Shown one piece after another: positions 38,901 through 47,900 of a stretch of 64,000 bases of DNA (position 1 is the first letter of the stretch; each line of letters begins with the position of its first letter). This DNA is from Mytilus californianus (Eukaryota > Mollusca > Bivalvia > Mytilida > Mytilidae). The position numbers and the translations under genes were made by a program. The notes below the pieces were generated by a model. The model ran no database searches and was not told where the DNA came from. It saw only the letters and a list, made by a program, of their open reading frames with translations. Location of the stretch: NCBI RefSeq assembly GCF_021869535.1, contig NW_026262581.1, forward strand, positions 101,511,771 to 101,575,770, read 5' to 3'.

Positions 38901-41900
38901 ATTCCTGTTCTTCATCTTGACAGTCGCTTGAGGGTCTTCAACAATGAAAGAAACATTCATACCCTACAACAAGGTCAAGACGGCCCCTAGAATTGACTTA
39001 AGCGGTATTTAAAGTATTGTACTGTGAATAAATTTCAAAGTTACAATAAATTCACCAAAGTCTAAACACAATACAAGACCAGAACAGACAGATCCGACAT
39101 TAATCAGCCGGTATAAAATGTAGCAATGAGGTCTAAGAACAGTTTTCCTGAGTCTACCCTCAGTGTATCCTTTTATCCCAGTTAGGAACTACATCAAGTT
39201 GTAATTGAAATGCATTATAAAATCTGATTTCACATAGTTAAATAAATGATAATCAGCCCCCTCTTAACTTGATTTGAAAAAAAAATAATTGACATGTATA
39301 ATACATTTTCTGCAAGCCGAAACTCTATCAAAAAAACATTAACAGAAACCACACACTTATTTATGTGAAATACGATTTTTGCTTTATCCTACTTATCGGT
39401 CTTTTGATGTTGTCCCTAAAAAAAACTAAGAGTCTTACAATGAATCTATATATATTTTGCTTTGAGATCAGAATATTGTCGAAAACATAAATAAAACAAA
39501 AGTTGCGTTTCAGATTAAGAACGGGTCCGAGAAATGCTCAGAATGCACAATTTTGCGTCATTTTTCCCAGACCCTTCACCGAAATTTTTGAGAATATATA
39601 TTTTGCCTCACTTTTTAAAGAGGCTAGTTACGGCCCTGAAGGGGGGCCCGGGCCCCCCAGGCCCCCCAGCCCCCCCCCTCCCTTAGTAAAATCAAGGAGA
39701 TTTCAAGAACTGGCAGGCCCTGAATCCCGATCCTTCCCCTACAACAAGTATTCTAAAGTACCATGAGAATTACATTGAACAACAGTGTACCATCTAATGT
39801 AAAACTTAAAAGCCGTTTGGATTACTTCCCTTGTATTGCCGCCTTACAAACTATCATCTTTATTTCATTTCTATTCACCAATATGAGATAAATTTTACAA
39901 ACAAACTAAACTTTGTAGCAGACATCATTAAAAAAAATAATAAAGATAAATAATTGAAATTATAAATGTATTTTATTTGCAATTGTCATTTCCATATTGG
40001 ACCTATGTTCAGAGAAAGTTTTTAAATCTATATAGACTAAACCTGACCCTTGGCATGTTGTCATCAGGTAGAGTTAATTCTTACCTGCGGGGCTTCGGCC
40101 CTTCAGACACATGATGATATTGGGTGATGAGTTACCTGTGACTTACAACCCACAGTTTCACTGGGACTTGCAACGCTCAGTGAATCTAGTCTGATCATCT
40201 ACCTGGTGACTGTATCATACCTTCTAAAGTAATTATCACAACTTTACTGCATAAGCTGCTTATCAAACCAAAACTTATATTAAAGTTTATTTTTTTAGAC
40301 CTCACAAATTGATAAATCTTTCTTTATTAACTGTATACTTTCATCAAATATCAGAATGAAAATTTCCATTTTGTATTACAGAAAACATGCAAATTATTTA
40401 GTAAAATCATTTGGTACTGAAAATGACATTTATAAATACAGTATAATGCCATGAATATCAAGCATCTAAATGCTCTCGAAATGCTTTGATGGTGTGAAAT
40501 GTACAATGGAAAAAATCAAGTGCCTAATAAAATGTAACTCTTTTAAAGGCATCCTGTATTATTAAGTTTTCAATATTTTTCTTCCCACCTTTTTCTTCCC
40601 ACCAAAGTTGATGTATGAGCTCTCTTCACGGCCAAAGACATCACTCACTGCAATTGCTAATACAATATCGAATGAATCAAACAAAATAATAGGAGATTTA
40701 AGAGAAAGAAAGAACCCAATGTAACCAGACATATACTGTGGATTCATTTATTTTCGTAGGTACTAATTTTCATGGATTGAGGAAAACCTGCATTTCCGTG
40801 GATATTTAATTTCGTGAAAATTTGTAATTACATGAACATCTAAATCGTGGTTCCTCTGTAACCACTAAATCCATGAAAATTGGTATCCAAAAAATAATAA
40901 TTATCCACAGTATACATATAAATATGAAAATAAGAAGATGTGGTATGATTGCCAATGAGACAACTCTCCACCAGAGACCAAATGACATAGAAGTTAACAA
41001 CTATAGGTCATTGTACAGCCTTCAACAATGAGCAAAACCCATACCACATAGTGGGCTATAAAAGGCCCAGAAATAACAAATGTAAAACAATTCAAACTAG
41101 AAAACTAATGTATATATATATGTCACTGACGTCACAAATAACCAAAAGACATCTACAAGAGGTCAACATTCATTCTTTAACAATAAAGTTGTCAATACAA
41201 TATGCTCCATAGACACAGTTATCATCCTTTGATTTTTCTTGTCCACAAATATAGTCCCTAGAATGCCTAGTGTGGACAGTGTATAACTTGCAAATTTTTT
41301 TCATACACTTTCCAAATTTATTTCTTTATAATTTATGCATGAAATATTAAGTAGGGGGAAGAAATTACATGTTAAAAACATTGGGGTACTGAATTTTTAT
41401 GTAAATTAGTGACTTGGTCCAGTTAAAAAAGGTCAAAAATTAGTATTTTTGAAGCTGTCAAACTGAATTATAGACTCCCTTAACATAGAATTGTCCATTT
41501 TTATTACAGATGGAGCTGGTAGACTTTTCTATAATTTTGATATTATTTGTCCCAAAAGTAGTACACTACACTGTAAAAATCTATTTGAGATGACTTTTTA
41601 ATTTGAATTTATTGTCTAAAAGAAATGCACTACACTGTTCTCGGGCCATATGCTCTTAGTCTAAATCTTTTGGGTCTAAAAAATTGTGAATGAATTAAAT
41701 AATAAACTGTCAAAGTAAAATGCAAATGTTGAAATTAAAATGGCAATACTTTCAACATCAACTGGAAGGTGCAGGCCCAATTATCTCCAAGGAAATAAGA
41801 TGTGCAAATGCTAATACAACTGTACAACTGTGTGATTAGTGGTTCATCTTAAACTGCCCTTTTCACAAACTTCCACAAGTAAACTATGCAAAAGTTTCAA

Positions 41901-44900
41901 AGTCAATAGACCATTTTTGAGAGGATGGAGCCAAATAATCCCCATGGATATGAGATATGCTCATACCACATCTTCTTATTTATAATGTTGATACAACTGC
42001 ACACCAAAATCATTGACTTATCAAATAATACAAGTCTCTAGTCCCAAGCTTTCATGTTGATTTTCTACATTTTAAGGTATAAAAAACAGGGAAGAGGATA
42101 ACAAACAATATATTATGTCCAAGAAAAAACAGATGATTAGAGAAAATGATTATTTCAATAGCAGGTTTGGACTTGTATTGCATAAACAACTGTCCACACT
42201 ATACTTGTCAGCATCACAGTAAGGATTGTCTTGTTATCAAGATATAAATATATGTAGAGGCTTGTAAATGGTAGGATGTCTCTGAAAATGTCTCTTTTTA
42301 TGTTTGATTAGGTATTGCATTTCGCTGTAAGTTACTACAGTAAAAAGGAATATGTCTGTCTGTCTGTTAGGTTTGATTATATCATTTTTGTTTTAGGATA
42401 GATGAGTTGATATTAGCTGTAAATCAATTGATGACCATAGCAAGACATCTGAAGAGAAAGAGGGTTAGAGGAGGGGCACTGGAACTAGAAAGTGTTGAAG
42501 TACAAGTTCAGTTATCTGAGACTAAAAGTGTGGAGGATCTTACACCAAAAGATGTAATTTATGCATAAAATACTAAAACAAAAACCCAACGGATTAAATA
42601 CATTTTTTTCTAGAAGTTATTGATGTGTAAAGTGGGCTGATGCACTCACAAACTGAATAAAAGTCAGAAAGAGGTTATTGATGTGTAGACTGTTCCGGTC
42701 CAATGCACTCACAAAGTTTACATAGTAATCCTTTTTAGCTCACCTGGCCCAAAGGGCCAAGTGAGCTTTTCTCATCACTTAGCGTCCGTCGTCATCGTCC
42801 GTCGTCGTTAACTTTTACAAAAATCTTCTCCTCTGAAACTACTTGGCCACAATCATCATTGGGGTATCTAGTTTAAAAAATGTGTCCGGTGACCCGGCCG
42901 ACCAAATTATTATAGATAGAGATAAACTGTAAACAGCAATAATGTACAGCAATGTAAGATCTACAAGTAAGTCAACATGACCAAAATTGTCAATTGACCC
43001 CTTAAGGAGTTATTGCCCTTTATAGTCAATTTTTTACAATTTTCATAAATTTTGTAAATTTTTGTAAATTTTTACAAAATATTTTCCACTGTAACTACTG
43101 GGCCAAGTTCATTATAGATAAAGATAATTGTAAGCAGCAAGAATGTTCAGTAAAGTAAGATCTACAAACACATCACCATCACCAAAACACAATTTTGTCA
43201 TGAATCCATCTGTGTCCTTTGTTTAATATGCACATAGACCAAGGTGAGCGACACAGGCTCTATAGAGCCTCTAGTTTGAGTGCATCAGCCCAGTTTTAAC
43301 ATCAATAAACTTGAAAAAATGTGTTTAATTTATGATTCTTAACCCAAATATTGTTGATGTTTTTTTCATGAATTTCACCTTTCTATAGAACCCAAGATTC
43401 CATTCTGCTTCATATGAATCATGCAAGAATATATCACGGGGAATCAAAATAAATGTTGACATAGGTTATGAAAGTAGTTCTGGTAACCTAGTCTATCTTA
43501 GTATAAACCAAGGAAAGAAATTCTAACAGACAAATCACATTCGAGGAAATCCTATAAGAATTATAAACAATTGTTTAAGGCATATTCAAATAAAATTTTA
43601 ACTTCATTAAAGAAAATATCTAACAACACAATGCAAAGTGATTGTTGTATGATGTTGATAGATCAAGTGTCATAGAAACACAAAAAGGGATATTATGTAA
43701 TTTTTATATGAAATTTTCAATAATTAAGACAAATTCCTATAGAAATAATAAATGTTTCTAAATTGGACAGTCTCAATTATATGTGAATGTTGTTTTCCTA
43801 TCTGATTAGATGATCCTTTTCAGAAACACATCTTTATTAATCATTCACAAACAATAAATAACAAAATATTGGTTAAATGTCAGAAAGATATTAACTTTTC
43901 TCTTCAAGTCTTTGTCCAGCCCTTCAACTGTTTTTGTGTCAAAAAACCCTTAAAATATATCATTGTATTTATACTAATGATATAAAACTTTGTTTCTAAA
44001 AGGGAAGAGGTTCCAAGAAGTCAAATGTAATAATGTTTGTACCCATTTGTTTTTATCTATAGTGAAAAAATGGTAAGTGGGGCAGTGTCAAACTAAGTAG
44101 GGCCTCGGTGGACAAGTGGTCTAAGTAGTTCATCTACAGAGATCACTAACCTATCAACACTTAGATTTTGAGTTTGAACCTTGCCTTGGCAGGTGCATTT
44201 GACTTGGATTTTAAAAGACTAGGATTGCACATTTTCATGCCAAAGGTTGGTGCTTCTCTCTGGGCGTTCCAGCTTCCCCCACAAATAAAAACTAATAGCC
44301 ACGATAGAACCAAAGAGTTCTGAAAGTGACGCTAAACACCAGCAATCAATCAAACTAAGTAAGAAATCTTATTTCAGAACAACCAGTAGTAGAATAAAAA
44401 AATCTGTATGGAAACTACAAAAGTTCCATATGTATTACTTAAATTGAAGTAAATTTGTATTTTTCTACAGCATATGGAGATACATGATACTATAGCTGAA
44501 TGTATGATATTTGCCAACCATTGGGTAGCTAAGAAGATAGCAGAAACATTTTCTCAGTGTGCACTAGTAGGTGGAGAAATAATATATTTTATTTTTTAAG
44601 AAGTTTTTTGTCTTTATATGTCATGTAAGATTTAAGATCAATTAAAACAATCTCAGTTGATTTTCTTCAAAACAAATTTCAGTTGTTATTTTTTTAAGAT
44701 GTAGTGCATTCAATATAATGTGAATTTTCTGCAGAAAAAATTATCAATAAGCAAATATGAGTTGGCTATAGAGCATTACTCAAGTGCTTATATTAGAAAT
44801 TAAAATTTATAAATGTTTCATATATATATATGAAAGTAAAGCTATACAAATGATTTTTGCACAAACTAGTGATGCAATCACAACCAATGGAATTACATTT

Positions 44901-47900
44901 AAATTTATCGGAAACAAAAATGTGTAATATTTTTTTTTAAGTATGAAAAGTTGTAATTTCTTAGGTCTGACATTAATGTGTAAATTCTTCTTCAGCTTAG
45001 ACACCACCCTTTACCAAGAGACACCCAGTTTGGAAATTTGAAGAGTTGTGCTGAAGTGAAAGGATTTACAGTAGACATCAACTCCAATAAAACATTGGCA
45101 GAATCTTTAGATAAATGTGTAGATCCTGCAGATAGTATAGTAAACAAGGTACAATTTCAGTTCCAATAAATCATTCCACTAACACCTCTGTATTTATATA
45201 AACTTATCTTTTTAAACATGAGCCAAGTATTGTCTTTTATTCAGGTTTTTATAAATGAATTTATTTTTAAATAATATCTGTACAGCTTGATTGGAAGATT
45301 AAAAAAAATTATATATCAACATGCCAGGTTGACAATACAATACAAATTACAACATTGAAACAAGAACACAATATGCAACCAGAGATCCAGATAATCAAAT
45401 TTGTCTTATCCTTTTCAACTTAGACCTTTTAAGGGTCAACTGAGGTATACAAGATAGAGCCAATCAATATCTGTAGGGTAAGAGAAGAATGACTGGATAA
45501 AAGTATAATCAGGTGATGAGGTACAGTGTAGGGGAATGTCTGCAGAAATTGACAAGTATGAACATTCCACCATCTAAAATTCCCAGAAATAGCTTTTTAT
45601 CATGAAATATTATTCGCCTATTTTCAAGTATTATTAATTCTTTAAAAAGCATTTTTTTTCAATACTGTATGAAGAAATTACACACAATCTGATTCAAATA
45701 AATCTTTCTCTTTGCTCTGTTAGATTTGTTTGTCACTGTGCACGACCAAAAACAAATATAATGGAGCAAAATGAAAAGATCTTCATTTGATCAGATTGGA
45801 CATTATTAGTAGATTATGAATATATTTAAATGTAGAACAAATATACCTATTTTCCAGTTATTGAGAACATTAGCTACACAGGCCATGTCCAATGCAGCTT
45901 ACTTCTCAACAGGATCTTTGTCTAATAATCAGTTCTTCCATTATGGTCTTGCTTTAGACCTCTATACACATTTTACATCACCAATCAGAAGATATGCAGA
46001 TGTCATTGTGAGTATAACATTTAGTGTGTTCAACCGGTAAAAAAGTTCACTTTTCTTTTCAGTATTTAGTGAAACCTGTTCAAACTGTCAGAACTTTGTG
46101 TCTTGTTTGGTTTTCACAGGTGTTTGGATTGTAGAGGTAAACAGAAGTGGACATTTTCAAATTATTTTTACACTGGCTAATGACTGATACAAGGTGGCAC
46201 AACAGACAACAATATTTTTTCATATTAACTTTAATGTAAAGGAGTAGGTCCAGTAAGACCCCTTTTTGGCCCCAAAATATAGCAGTTTTACAAAATTGTT
46301 AAACTGTGAACTATTAGCTATTTATTGGAAAGTAGAATATTTCTGTTACATAAATATGGGCTGTTTTTGACAATACAATGCACATATATCGGATACTAGC
46401 ATCATTAAGTCATGTTAAATTACTGAAAACTTCACAATTTTAGCATTTGAGCTAAATTTTACACGGTTTCCGTCTCAAATGAAAGTGGCCGCATTTGTGT
46501 TCATTCTTGATATTTAAATGTAAGTTGTATTTAATGATAATACATAACATATATATAAAGGTTGAGAGTGAACACGGATGCGGCCACTTTCATTTTTGAC
46601 AAAAACCTATGAAAAGTGACATATTATGGCAAATTTGATAAATTTTTCATATTTAAGCTTGAATTTTAGCGTCTTTAATGACTAAACCAGTTCAAATCGT
46701 TCACATAAACTAATTAAATCGACTGAAGTAGACACTTAAGTGTTTAAAAAGTGTCAAAAATCTTTCATCAGATGAACCTGAATTGGCCCTTACCGGACCT
46801 ACTCCTTTAAATATCAAAATGATATTTCATAAATGAAGAAAAAAATTCAATTTTTAATTAAGAGAAATAATCCTTTAATGTGGTCTGACGTGTAGCAAGT
46901 TTGCTTTTTATTTAGATGTCTTCAGTCATTGAAATTATTTGTTAACTTTGATCTAAGAAGCAACTATTCTTATCAATAGAAAAAAATTGTGCAACTGAGT
47001 TACAAATCTTAAATGTCAGTATATATCATGTCCCATCCTGGTAGGACCTTAATTTTCTGTGTCTGCATCCTCTTCTGATTCAATAAAAATTCACGAACCA
47101 TGAAAGTCTTAAGAAAAAAACAAATGGCTGATTTATACTACAACAATGAATATAAACAACAAATATGACAGACAGCCATATAGGACAACTACTTGATTAC
47201 ATGTTCATGGCATGGGACAGGCACATTAAGAATCTGGCAGATTAGATATGTTTCCGAGAGCTCAACCTATTCCAAACCTGTGACTGTGGCATAACATCAC
47301 AACATAAAAACAAACTGTAAACATCAGTTGGAAAGGGCTTAACATCAGATCCATACTTAGCATAAAAGTACACATCTAAGAGTTCACAGTGTTTCTGAAA
47401 GCTAGTCAAAAGACTAACTTCAGCTTATAAACAAACCATGTTCTCCCTGACTTATGTCTTTTGTTTAGTGATTCAAAAAAGTGAATTTCCTGTGAATCAA
47501 ATAACATTATAAAATGCACCAAAGATTTAACGCAAAAATATTTGTGATGGATAAAATTTCTCTTCTTTATTTATATGACACACTATTTTTCGAGTGCATA
47601 ATTGAATTAAAGGAGATGTTGAATAAACATTACTGAGACAGCAACCCAACAAAATTCCAGTAAGAATATACTTCTAGAGGTCAAAAAACGGTCTTGCCAT
47701 ATGTTTTTATATAACGCAACATTTTTTTATACTTTTAGAGATAAAATGAAGGTAAATAATTTGAAAACAGCTATGATTGAATATTATTTTCTTGACATCT
47801 GTGTGTTTTTATGAGATTTTGTTTATTATTTTTATTCTTTGTTGAAAGATGCTAAGATAGAAATATTCTGTATTTTCAGGTTCACAGACAATTGATGGCT

